Part shown: positions 1-6,000 of the stretch, in pieces
Layout: each line of letters opens with the position of its first letter
Position numbering within the stretch: position 1 is the first letter of the stretch
From: an uncultured Mucilaginibacter sp.
GTDB lineage: Bacteria > Bacteroidota > Bacteroidia > Sphingobacteriales > Sphingobacteriaceae
Direction: 5' to 3'
DNA length: 7,077 bases
NCBI GenBank assembly: GCA_903885865.1
Contig: CAISKH010000437.1
Span: forward strand, 1 to 7,077
Notes under the pieces: generated by a model
What the model was told of the DNA's origin: nothing
Seen by the model: the letters and a program-made list of their open reading frames with translations, nothing else
Database searches by the model: none
Translations under genes and position numbers: made by a program

Positions 1-2629
1 CTTTTACTGTAGCCAGGCTATAAAACCGCCCCACGTATATCAATTGGTTATCGCGCCCGGCATCTTTTAACTGGTGCGCAATGGTATTGGCCTTAAAATT
101 GGCACGAATAAACTGCCCTATTCCAAAACGTGAAGATGCCAGGTCTGTTGTGCCGCTATTTACATTTATTACAAAATAGTAATTGGTACTATCGCGTGCA
201 GAAAATAGGGTCGACAAGGTTTTAACCGGCGGTTTGTTTTGAACAGGTGCTTGCTCCGTCGGTTTAGTCACTACCGGTTTTTCTTCTACATACACAGGCG
301 CTTTGCGGTTACGGTTATAGGCTGTTTCTTTTTGGTACTCAATGGGTGGCGTAAAGAATGCCCCGGCAGTATCGGTATCCATTATGGCAAAGTTTTGCGC
401 AGATAGTTGAGGGGTATTGGCATTGATATAATCTAAATGGTGTTTTACCAACGGTGTTATTAATTGATCGTTCGGATAATTGGTAATAATGTTTTGCAGG
501 TCGGCGCTAAAGGGCCCTAATTTTTCCAGGTGCCCTGCCGATATTGCCCGCAGGTAATATAATTGCACCAGCAGTTTATTATCCGGATATTGCTTTACCA
601 AACTATCGGTACTGCTCATAACCCGGGTGTATTTCCGTTGACGGTACAAGTCAAACACTATGTTATACGCTTCATTGAACTGCGCGTCTTTATCATACAG
701 TTTTTTACTGTAATCCGGGTCGATAATTACTTTAGCAAAAGCCGTTTCCGGGTAGTTTTTTAACAAAGTATTCTTATATCCGTTTGATCGTTCCGCGTCT
801 ATATCACTATATAACCGGTATAAATTATAATATATTGATGCTTTGTTAGGATCGTTAGGAAATTTATTTAATAGCAGTTCAAATGTTGCTATTGCATCTT
901 TTTTATCTTCTAAAATATCGCGGTAAAAATTGGCTATATCCACGTACGCGTTATAAATGCGGGTATTTGATTGCGCCAGCAAAGCGGGGGTAAGTGGCAG
1001 GTTCTGTATTAAACTTTGACGATAAGTACCCGCAGATATATCAGTCGTGCTTTTGCGCCTACCGCCTGGCAATGCATCCGGATCACCGATACCTGCCGCA
1101 GCTGTTACAGAATTGTTATTGTTGATACTGCCATTTGTCCGGCTGCTTATGCGCCAGTTATCTTCTGGTTTTCGGTTGCCCCATCTTCGCTTAAAATCAT
1201 TATATCCCTGGCTAACGGCAATAGCATTATAAAAATAAAAACTGTTGCCGGTAGCCGGGCTGCCCGTTGGGGTTGCCTGGTTAGATGCAAAAGCATTGCT
1301 CGTTGTAATGTTATTGGCAGCAATAGTTTGCTGCTGCAAAATTTGAGCGTTAACCATCGCGTCAATACGTATTTTACGTGTTTGTTCGTCCAATTTGGCT
1401 AATACCTGTAAAGTATCTTCGCGGGCTACAATTTGTAACTGATCAACAAGCAGCTGCAGGTTATTACTTTTCTTTTGAATGGCCTGGTAGCCCGGGTAAT
1501 TAGTTGAAAGATTGGTTAGTGTGCTATCGTAATATTTTTTGGCATTTACATAGTCTGCTTTATAACCGAAATCAATATCAGCTATACGCAGGTACGACAA
1601 TCCCTTTTGATTTTGATTTTTAATACTGTTACGTACCGATAGCTTATAATATTTTACAGCGTTGTTAATATCCTTATCAGCCGCGTAAAGTTCTGCAACC
1701 TGGTAATATATCTGGTCCTTAAAATCCTTGTTGTTCTCCTCTTTAAGCAGGTTTAGTAAAAGGGTAAGGCGGTTCATCTTAACGCCCTTCCGCATATCTT
1801 CAATGCGTATGCGGTTAAGATCGGCATTAAAGGCCATTTCAAATGGTGCATTACTTTTAACTATGCTGGTATAGCTCAATATGGCGTCGCTGTTTTGGTG
1901 GTTCAGTTCCTGCAACTGACCCAAAATAAAGGTCCACCGCAATTTTTGATTCTTGTTCCTGCAATAATAAATGGCTTTTTTTGCCATGTCTTCCCCGTCG
2001 GCATAGTTTTGGGTATTAATGTCATACTGTAATTTGGCGGCATAAACATCGGCAGTTGCGCTAATAGTTTTTTTAGGATTGATGTTTTTAAAAGCGCTAT
2101 CCAAAGCCAGTTTTGCTTCGCGTGTATTATTAAGGTATAGCAGGGCCCGCACTTTCCACGCAGAAGCTTCTTGTGTTAAATTAACCTGTTTAGGGAATGA
2201 GCGTATCACATAACTAAAAAACTCCACAGCGTCAAAGTATTTCCCGGCCAAAAAATTGGCCTTACCCAAAACCAGGTAAGCATCGCCAATGTATTTGCTT
2301 TGTTCTTTTTCATTAATTATGGTATTGGCCTTAAGAATAGCGGCATAAAGGTCTTTATCAGGCGCCGGGGTATGGGCTGTTGTATCCTGGTAAACACTTA
2401 ACACATCTCCGTAAGCGTCGATAAATGCACCCGCATAGCTTTCCTGCTTTTGCCGCAATATCTCATTGGCATTATATAATATATTATAATGCGCAGTTAA
2501 GTTTTGCATAACGCGGTTAAAGCCGGTCTTTCTCTCAAGCGAGCAGCCGGCTATAACCAATAGCATCGCGATCAGCAAAAATTTTATTGAGTTAATTACA
2601 GGGAATATATAAGTGCGCCTCAAATTCAA
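1..2629 (-). CDS. porW: TPR-rich lipoprotein, PorW/SprE-like (type IX secretion/gliding), 3' end beyond window
   Basis: Reading the minus strand gives one unbroken frame of 876 codons that continues past the left edge. The N-terminus is a lipoprotein signal: a basic n-region with RR, a hydrophobic stretch, and the lipobox VIAGC with the acceptor cysteine at residue 29 (codon 2543-2545) if translation starts at TTG 2629. The in-frame stop upstream is at 2651-2653. The first ATG, 2566, would leave only seven residues before the cysteine, so a TTG start at 2629 or 2623 is preferred. After the cysteine comes FNRVMQNLTAHYNILYNANE, like the opening of PorW/SprE proteins. TPR-like helices follow, and a low-complexity Asn/Gln/Thr-rich insert contains FYFYN (464-468) and WGNRKPEDNW (483-492), which I recall as hallmarks of this family. 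More helical repeats lead to a C-terminal YYFVINVN (817-824) segment. PorW/SprE is a periplasmic or outer-membrane lipoprotein needed for type IX secretion and gliding. The assignment rests on recalled motifs; another TPR lipoprotein is possible. Confidence 0.8.
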   Translation of the reverse strand, partial: MNLRRTYIFPVINSIKFLLIAMLLVIAGCSLERKTGFNRVMQNLTAHYNILYNANEILRQKQESYAGAFIDAYGDVLSVYQDTTAHTPAPDKDLYAAILKANTIINEKEQSKYIGDAYLVLGKANFLAGKYFDAVEFFSYVIRSFPKQVNLTQEASAWKVRALLYLNNTREAKLALDSAFKNINPKKTISATADVYAAKLQYDINTQNYADGEDMAKKAIYYCRNKNQKLRWTFILGQLQELNHQNSDAILSYTSIVKSNAPFEMAFNADLNRIRIEDMRKGVKMNRLTLLLNLLKEENNKDFKDQIYYQVAELYAADKDINNAVKYYKLSVRNSIKNQNQKGLSYLRIADIDFGYKADYVNAKKYYDSTLTNLSTNYPGYQAIQKKSNNLQLLVDQLQIVAREDTLQVLAKLDEQTRKIRIDAMVNAQILQQQTIAANNITTSNAFASNQATPTGSPATGNSFYFYNAIAVSQGYNDFKRRWGNRKPEDNWRISSRTNGSINNNNSVTAAAGIGDPDALPGGRRKSTTDISAGTYRQSLIQNLPLTPALLAQSNTRIYNAYVDIANFYRDILEDKKDAIATFELLLNKFPNDPNKASIYYNLYRLYSDIDAERSNGYKNTLLKNYPETAFAKVIIDPDYSKKLYDKDAQFNEAYNIVFDLYRQRKYTRVMSSTDSLVKQYPDNKLLVQLYYLRAISAGHLEKLGPFSADLQNIITNYPNDQLITPLVKHHLDYINANTPQLSAQNFAIMDTDTAGAFFTPPIEYQKETAYNRNRKAPVYVEEKPVVTKPTEQAPVQNKPPVKTLSTLFSARDSTNYYFVINVNSGTTDLASSRFGIGQFIRANFKANTIAHQLKDAGRDNQLIYVGRFYSLATVK

Positions 2630-2694
2630 ACCATAGTTATAAAAGCATCGCTAATTTAGTAAACATTATGCAATAGGATTTAATAAATTTGCGC
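2630..2694. promoter_or_regulatory. Divergent intergenic region between the porW-like gene and the ATP synthase cluster
   Basis: These roughly 65 AT-rich bases must hold the start signals for two divergent transcripts, unless the ATP synthase genes are driven from elsewhere. A perfect match to the Bacteroidota -7 box TAnnTTTG lies at 2684-2691 (TAAATTTG), but it ends only three bases before the ATG at 2695, and no TTTG box sits 19-21 bases upstream of it. A poorer match, TAATTTAG, is at 2652-2659. On the minus strand no exact TAnnTTTG is seen. No Shine-Dalgarno sequence is visible for either gene. The promoter location is therefore unresolved. Confidence 0.35.
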
Positions 2695-2922
2695 ATGGCT
2701 AAAAATGAATTAAATGATAACGACGACCGCCCGTTAAATAGTTATGCAAAATATAGTGGCCTTGGTTTCCAAATGATCGCTATTATTGGGATGTTTACCT
2801 ATGCAGGGTACAAAATTGATGAAGCTGCACACCATGATATACAATGGGTTACAGCAATGTTGTCGCTGATTGGTGTTTTTATATCTTTGTACATCGTTTT
2901 CAGATCAGTTAAAAACAACTGA
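2695..2922 (+). CDS. atpZ: AtpZ/AtpI-family ATP synthase accessory protein
   Basis: This 75-residue protein has a charged, hydrophilic N-terminus (about 1-16) and two transmembrane helices (about 20-39 and 51-70). The first helix ends in GYKID, with a Gly and an Asp (G38, D42) placed as in the AtpZ/AtpI family; the short basic tail is RSVKNN. Size, topology and position as first gene before the Fo genes all fit. Family members are thought to help c-ring or Fo assembly, and some have been linked to Mg2+/Ca2+ uptake; which applies here cannot be read from the sequence. A TTG two codons earlier (2689) is in frame, but the ATG at 2695 is the more natural start. Sixteen bases separate its stop from the next gene, so co-transcription is likely. 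Confidence 0.8.
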   Translation: MAKNELNDNDDRPLNSYAKYSGLGFQMIAIIGMFTYAGYKIDEAAHHDIQWVTAMLSLIGVFISLYIVFRSVKNN

Positions 2923-2938
2923 TAATTAAATTGCTCAA

Positions 2939-3325
2939 ATGAAAATTTCTTTAGCTATCCGTTATTTCCTGTTATTTACACTCATTATCGCCGTACCACC
3001 TGCCGCGCTTCAATATACGGGTAATTCTGATCTATTGACCACCGGATTTTGGACCGTTTTCTTTTATATGTCGGGCCTTACCTTTTTTGTATTGATGCTC
3101 ATGCTAATTGTAGGGCAAAAAAAACCCGAATATTTCGCCCAGGCTTTTTTGGGAGGAACCACATTAAAAATATTAGCCAGTTTGATATTCATACTTGTTT
3201 TTCTGCAAAATAATACTGTAAATAAGCCCATTTTTCTGGCCGGTTTTGCCTACATATATTTATTAAATATGGCCTTTGAAGTTTATATTTTGTTACGTAG
3301 ATTGCGGCACGAAAATTTAAGGTAG
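2939..3325 (+). CDS. Four-helix membrane protein of unknown function in the atp cluster (AtpI-like position)
   Basis: The product is a 128-residue, very hydrophobic protein with four predicted membrane helices (about 5-25, 36-58, 75-90 and 96-119). Polar residues within or at the helices include K77 at the start of helix 3 and E114 in helix 4. The C-terminus is basic (RRLRHENLR), which by the positive-inside rule puts both ends in the cytoplasm. I do not recognise a named family with certainty. Its size, four-helix topology and place between the atpZ-like gene and atpB match the AtpI-type subunit I found in this position in many bacteria, but no diagnostic motif proves it. The gene is packed into the cluster, 16 bases after atpZ and 14 before atpB, so it is probably translated from the same message. 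A role in assembly or stability of Fo is inference from position. Confidence 0.7.
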   Translation: MKISLAIRYFLLFTLIIAVPPAALQYTGNSDLLTTGFWTVFFYMSGLTFFVLMLMLIVGQKKPEYFAQAFLGGTTLKILASLIFILVFLQNNTVNKPIFLAGFAYIYLLNMAFEVYILLRRLRHENLR

Positions 3326-3339
3326 AAAACCTCATTTAA

Positions 3340-4419
3340 ATGATTAACGGCTCGATTTTGAACTTAAAACTTTTTAGAATTTCTTTAATTTACGCATTTT
3401 TTTTGACAGTAATGTCAATCCCTGCCTTTGCTTCGGCACAAAAAGATACCACGAATACCGGCGATAAAGATTTCGACCCCACACCTGTAATTATGGAGCA
3501 CATCGGCGATTCGCATTCATGGCCGTTTGTATTTCCTTTAGTCGCAGAAAAACCTATCCCGCTGCCGGTAATATTATATACTGATAAAGGGATGGAAGTA
3601 TTCTCATCATCGAAAATAACGCCCGAAGGCACCATTTATGCCGGAACTTATTATAGTTATAAATTGGAAGAAAAAAAGGTAAAAATAGTTGATGCAGCAG
3701 GAAAGGTAGATGAAAATGCAACTGTTTATGATTTTTCTATCACCCGTAACGTAGTAAGTATGTTTATGACAATAGCGGTGTTGCTTATAGTATTTTTAAG
3801 TGTTTCATCAACCTATAAAAAACGGGCGGGCAAAGCGCCTAAAGGTTTACAATCGTTTTTGGAGCCGCTTATTTTATTTGTACGCGACGACATAGCTATA
3901 CCAAACCTGGGCATAAAATATGTACGGTTTATGCCGTTGCTGCTTACCATTTTCTTTTTTATTTTAATAAATAACCTGTTCGGAATGATCCCTTTTTTTC
4001 CGGGAGGTTTTAATTTAACAGGTAATATAGCCGTAACACTGGTACTATCGATGATTATACTGTTTGTTGTAAACTTAAATGGTAATAAGCATTACTGGAA
4101 ACATATATTTATGCCAAACCCATGGTGGCTTTTCCCCATCATGATACCTGTTGAAATAGTTTCTATATTTTCAAAGCCAATTGCTTTAATGATACGTTTG
4201 TTTGCTAACATAACAGCCGGGCACATTGTTATATTGAGCCTTATATCGCTGATATTTATTTTTGGCACGCTTTGGATATCTCCGGTTTCTATAGTATTTG
4301 TAGTTTTTATGGATATGATAGAATTGTTGGTTGCATTTCTGCAGGCTTACATCTTTACGCTGTTATCAGCACTGTTTATCGGCATGGCAGTTGAAGAACA
4401 TCATCATGAAGTTATCTAA
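3340..4419 (+). CDS. atpB: ATP synthase Fo subunit a, with signal peptide and N-terminal extension
   Basis: Subunit a forms the two proton half-channels beside the c-ring. The 359-residue protein is well above the roughly 270 residues of E. coli subunit a. The extra length is N-terminal: a signal-peptide-like segment (about 9-33, ending AFASA before Q34) and a hydrophilic stretch of about 100 residues before the first channel helix near 138-158. The extension includes HIGDSHSWPF. The C-terminal half is classical: the essential arginine is R286 in IRLFANITAGH, and FLQAYIF carries Q335, the counterpart of E. coli Q252. H295 and E328 occupy the places of E. coli E219 and H245, the reciprocal arrangement also known from mitochondria. 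The protein ends in a His/Glu-rich tail (EEHHHEVI). The ATG at 3340 gives a complete signal peptide, whereas a later ATG at 3412 would cut it. Long subunits a with a leader are, as I recall, usual in Bacteroidota. Confidence 0.97.
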   Translation: MINGSILNLKLFRISLIYAFFLTVMSIPAFASAQKDTTNTGDKDFDPTPVIMEHIGDSHSWPFVFPLVAEKPIPLPVILYTDKGMEVFSSSKITPEGTIYAGTYYSYKLEEKKVKIVDAAGKVDENATVYDFSITRNVVSMFMTIAVLLIVFLSVSSTYKKRAGKAPKGLQSFLEPLILFVRDDIAIPNLGIKYVRFMPLLLTIFFFILINNLFGMIPFFPGGFNLTGNIAVTLVLSMIILFVVNLNGNKHYWKHIFMPNPWWLFPIMIPVEIVSIFSKPIALMIRLFANITAGHIVILSLISLIFIFGTLWISPVSIVFVVFMDMIELLVAFLQAYIFTLLSALFIGMAVEEHHHEVI

Positions 4420-4470
4420 TATTTTGTAATTAATTATCTATTATATATACACGTTTAAATTTAACACACA
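4420..4470 (+). promoter_or_regulatory. Very AT-rich leader ahead of atpE
   Basis: The 51 bases between atpB and atpE contain only 8 G or C. They are unstructured by eye and end in TTTAAATTTAACACACA directly before the ATG, with no Shine-Dalgarno sequence. In E. coli a U-rich leader acts as a translational enhancer for atpE. A similar role here is inference from position and composition. Confidence 0.4.
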
Positions 4471-4725
4471 ATGACTGGAATAACAGGAATGGTTTTAGCC
4501 CAGGTATCTGCCGGAATGCACGGTAGTATTGGCCCTATTGGCGCTGGTTTAGCTGCTATTGGTGCCGGTATCGGCATCGGTCAGATTGGTGGTAAAGCTG
4601 TTGAAGCTATTGCCCGCCAGCCTGAAGCTGTTGGCAAGATCCAAACAAACATGATCATCGCTGCGGCACTTGTAGAAGGTGTTGCCCTGTTCGCGGTGGT
4701 TGTTGCCATGCTTGGCGCAAAGTAA
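4471..4725 (+). CDS. atpE: ATP synthase Fo subunit c (proteolipid)
   Basis: Subunit c forms the rotating membrane ring that carries protons. The 84-residue protein is two hydrophobic helices around a polar loop. Helix 1 is Gly/Ala-rich with the GxGxGxG packing pattern (about 24-41), the loop carries the conserved RQPE (49-52), and helix 2 has the ion-binding carboxylate E69 in ALVEGVALF. Sodium-type rings have a Gln in helix 1 and Ser-Thr right after the Glu. Here the Gln position is isoleucine (I36; Q38 is two residues on) and E69 is followed by Gly-Val, so proton coupling is the better reading. The first 15 or so residues before helix 1 (TGITGMVLAQVSAG) are slightly longer than in E. coli. 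The gene is flanked by an AT-rich leader and a strong hairpin, both suited to the high copy number needed for a ring of many c subunits. Confidence 0.97.
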   Translation: MTGITGMVLAQVSAGMHGSIGPIGAGLAAIGAGIGIGQIGGKAVEAIARQPEAVGKIQTNMIIAAALVEGVALFAVVVAMLGAK

Positions 4726-4761
4726 AAAACAACCCGGGGCGATTGGCCCCGGGGCTGTTTT
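4726..4761 (+). terminator. Strong GC-rich hairpin directly after atpE (attenuator or mRNA-stabilising stem)
   Basis: Starting at the base after the atpE stop codon, AAAACA (4726-4731) pairs with TGTTTT (4756-4761), and CCCGGGGC (4733-4740) pairs exactly with GCCCCGGG (4746-4753). The loop is GATTG; one base on the left and two on the right bulge between the two stems. The run after the hairpin is short and mixed (AATTTGC), but the TTTT of the right arm gives a terminator-like look. Because atpF follows 32 bases later in the same direction, full termination is unlikely. Partial read-through or protection of an atpE-containing 3' end is more plausible. Confidence 0.7.
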
Positions 4762-4793
4762 AATTTGCATTTAATTATTAAAAATACTGAAAT

Positions 4794-5285
4794 ATGGAAT
4801 TAGTTACACCAGATATTGGTTTGGTTTTTTGGACAACAGTTTGCTTTGCCATACTGCTGTTTATATTGGGTAAATTTGCCTGGAAACCTATTTTAGAAGC
4901 GGTTAAGGAGCGTGAAAACTCTATAGAAACAGCTTTGCAACGGGCGGAAGCGGCTAAGGATGAAATGGCCCGGTTAACCAACGAGAACGAGGCTTTATTA
5001 AAACAAGCCCGTGTTGAGCGTGACCTGATATTACAGGAAGCCCGCAAGGTGAAAGACCAGATCATCAGCGAAGCTAAAGAATCGGCCAATACAGAAGGCC
5101 ACCGCATGATAGAAATGGCCCGTTTAGAAATAAACAACCAAAGGGCTATTGCTATGGCCGATGTGAAGAACCAGGTAGCATCATTATCATTAGAAATTGC
5201 TGAGAAAATACTGAACAAACAATTTGAAGATCAGAAAAAACAAGACGAGCTGGTGGCCCAGCTTTTAAAAGAAGTAAAATTATAA
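4794..5285 (+). CDS. atpF: ATP synthase Fo subunit b (stator stalk)
   Basis: Subunit b anchors the peripheral stalk in the membrane and holds F1 still while the c-ring turns. The 163-residue protein has one membrane helix (about 8-27), then the typical FAWKPILEAVKER junction. A long charged, Ala/Glu/Lys/Arg-rich coiled-coil helix follows to about residue 150, with a final segment (EDQKKQDELVAQLLKEVKL) that would contact subunit delta. Length and architecture match standard homodimeric b; there is no second b' gene beside it. The start ATG lies in an A-rich stretch (AAAAATACTGAAAT) with no Shine-Dalgarno sequence. It lies 68 bases after atpE, most of that gap being the hairpin. The next gene is 134 bases away, an unusually long gap filled by a repeat. 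Confidence 0.96.
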   Translation: MELVTPDIGLVFWTTVCFAILLFILGKFAWKPILEAVKERENSIETALQRAEAAKDEMARLTNENEALLKQARVERDLILQEARKVKDQIISEAKESANTEGHRMIEMARLEINNQRAIAMADVKNQVASLSLEIAEKILNKQFEDQKKQDELVAQLLKEVKL

Positions 5286-5287
5286 TA

Positions 5288-5410
5288 TCGGATTTCGAAT
5301 GTTCGATTTCGGATTTATAGTTCCGAAATCGAAAAAGGGAATTTGAAATATTGATTAAATAGGTAAATTAAAAGGACAAGTAAATTCGAAATTGAAAATC
5401 CGAAATCCGA
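5288..5410. repeat. MITE-like imperfect inverted repeat in the atpF-atpH gap
   Basis: The arms 5288-5317 and 5381-5410 are each 30 bases and match as reverse complements at 26 of 30 positions, around a 63-base AT-rich centre. As RNA, the two G-to-U differences (G5305, G5312) still pair, leaving only two true mismatches (A5298, G5301). The arms are built of the heptamer TTTCGGA/TCCGAAA and close variants, including two head-to-tail copies at 5399-5412. The tetranucleotide AATA directly flanks both ends (5284-5287 and 5411-5414) and could be a target duplication, but it is short, AT-rich and overlaps the atpF stop codon. There is no coding sequence inside. It fills nearly the whole gap and resembles dispersed non-autonomous elements; genome-wide copies cannot be checked here. 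Confidence 0.65.
5302..5333 (+). repeat. Perfect 12-bp hairpin inside the atpF-atpH repeat
   Basis: TTCGATTTCGGA (5302-5313) is the exact reverse complement of TCCGAAATCGAA (5322-5333), with an eight-base loop, TTTATAGT. This local stem uses part of the left arm of the larger inverted repeat, so the two folds exclude each other in RNA. No U-run follows (the next bases are AAAGGG), so it does not look like an intrinsic terminator. Confidence 0.7.
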
Positions 5411-5419
5411 AATAAAAAT

Positions 5420-5968
5420 ATGTCAGAATTAACGGTAGCAGCCAGGTATGCCAAATCATTGATCGATCTTTCAGAAGAACAAAAAGTTCTGGAGGACGTA
5501 AATAATGATATGGCTTTTTTCCTGAAGACCTTAAAAGCAAATCCGCAACTAACGGCAGTATTGGCTAATCCTATCATATCCCACCTTAAAAAATTGAATA
5601 TCCTTACGGCTGTTTTTGAGGGGAAGGTGAACAAATTATCTATTGCGTTTTTTAAGCTCATGATCAACAAGGGCCGTGGCGAGGTTTTGTATACCACAGC
5701 ACATGCCTTTATTGACCTGTATGATGCAAAGAAACATATCACAAAAGCATCGGTAGTATCAGCCGCGCCATTATCAGCGGCTAATCATCAAAAAATGCTG
5801 GACGAAGTGAAGGCAGCTGTAGGGGGTAAAGTGATACTGGAAGCAAAGACCGATCCTGAACTCATTGGGGGCTTTGTGCTAACCGTTGGCGACAGGCAGA
5901 TAGATACAAGCATAGCAAGCAGTTTAAAAAAGTTAAAAAAGGATTTTGCCAAAGGCATTGTTCAATAA
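5420..5968 (+). CDS. atpH: ATP synthase F1 subunit delta (OSCP homologue)
   Basis: Subunit delta sits on top of F1 and joins the alpha/beta hexamer to the b stalk. The 182-residue length is normal. Family features appear in order: the N-terminal AARYAKSL (7-14), an all-helical N-domain with NPIISHLKK starting at N50, FKLMINKGRG in the middle, and the diagnostic C-terminal LIGGFVLTVGDRQID (148-162) followed by a Lys-rich helix ending KDFAKGIVQ. No truncation or frameshift is seen. The start ATG follows AAATAAAAAT without a Shine-Dalgarno sequence, and the upstream repeat ends nine bases before it, so an RNA fold of that repeat could affect initiation. atpA follows after 32 bases. Confidence 0.96.
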   Translation: MSELTVAARYAKSLIDLSEEQKVLEDVNNDMAFFLKTLKANPQLTAVLANPIISHLKKLNILTAVFEGKVNKLSIAFFKLMINKGRGEVLYTTAHAFIDLYDAKKHITKASVVSAAPLSAANHQKMLDEVKAAVGGKVILEAKTDPELIGGFVLTVGDRQIDTSIASSLKKLKKDFAKGIVQ

Positions 5969-6000
5969 ATAAAAAAGCAATCTTAAAATTAAAATAAACT

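Noticed and set aside
563..763. Plus-strand open frame of 66 codons
   Set aside because: It is antisense to the TPR region of the porW-like gene and has no recognisable features.
1016..1402. Open frame on the plus strand of 128 codons, with overlapping smaller ones on both strands
   Set aside because: It lies antisense to the uninterrupted porW-like frame, whose translation has clear family motifs; the alternative translations show no domain.
1..2629. Possible frameshift or break in the porW-like gene
   Set aside because: The minus-strand frame was followed from the signal peptide to the window edge and contains no stop codon; start and end motifs are in the same frame.
2689..2694. TTG start for atpZ two codons before the ATG
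   Set aside because: It adds only Met-Arg, has no ribosome binding support, and overlaps the TAAATTTG box; the ATG at 2695 is simpler.
4471..4725. Sodium-type c ring
   Set aside because: The helix 1 Gln is not at the sodium-ligand position, and E69 is followed by Gly-Val rather than Ser-Thr.
4778..5218. Minus-strand open frame of 146 codons opposite atpF
   Set aside because: Its Ser/Ala-rich translation is what the antisense of a coiled-coil gene gives; atpF on the plus strand is unmistakable.
5381..5418. CRISPR-like or tandem repeat array upstream of atpH
   Set aside because: There are only two tandem heptamers plus inverted copies, with no regular spacers.
5368..5742. Minus-strand open frame of 124 codons over the atpF-atpH gap and atpH
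   Set aside because: It is antisense to atpH and ends in translated heptamer repeat (FRISDFQFRI), a usual source of spurious genes.
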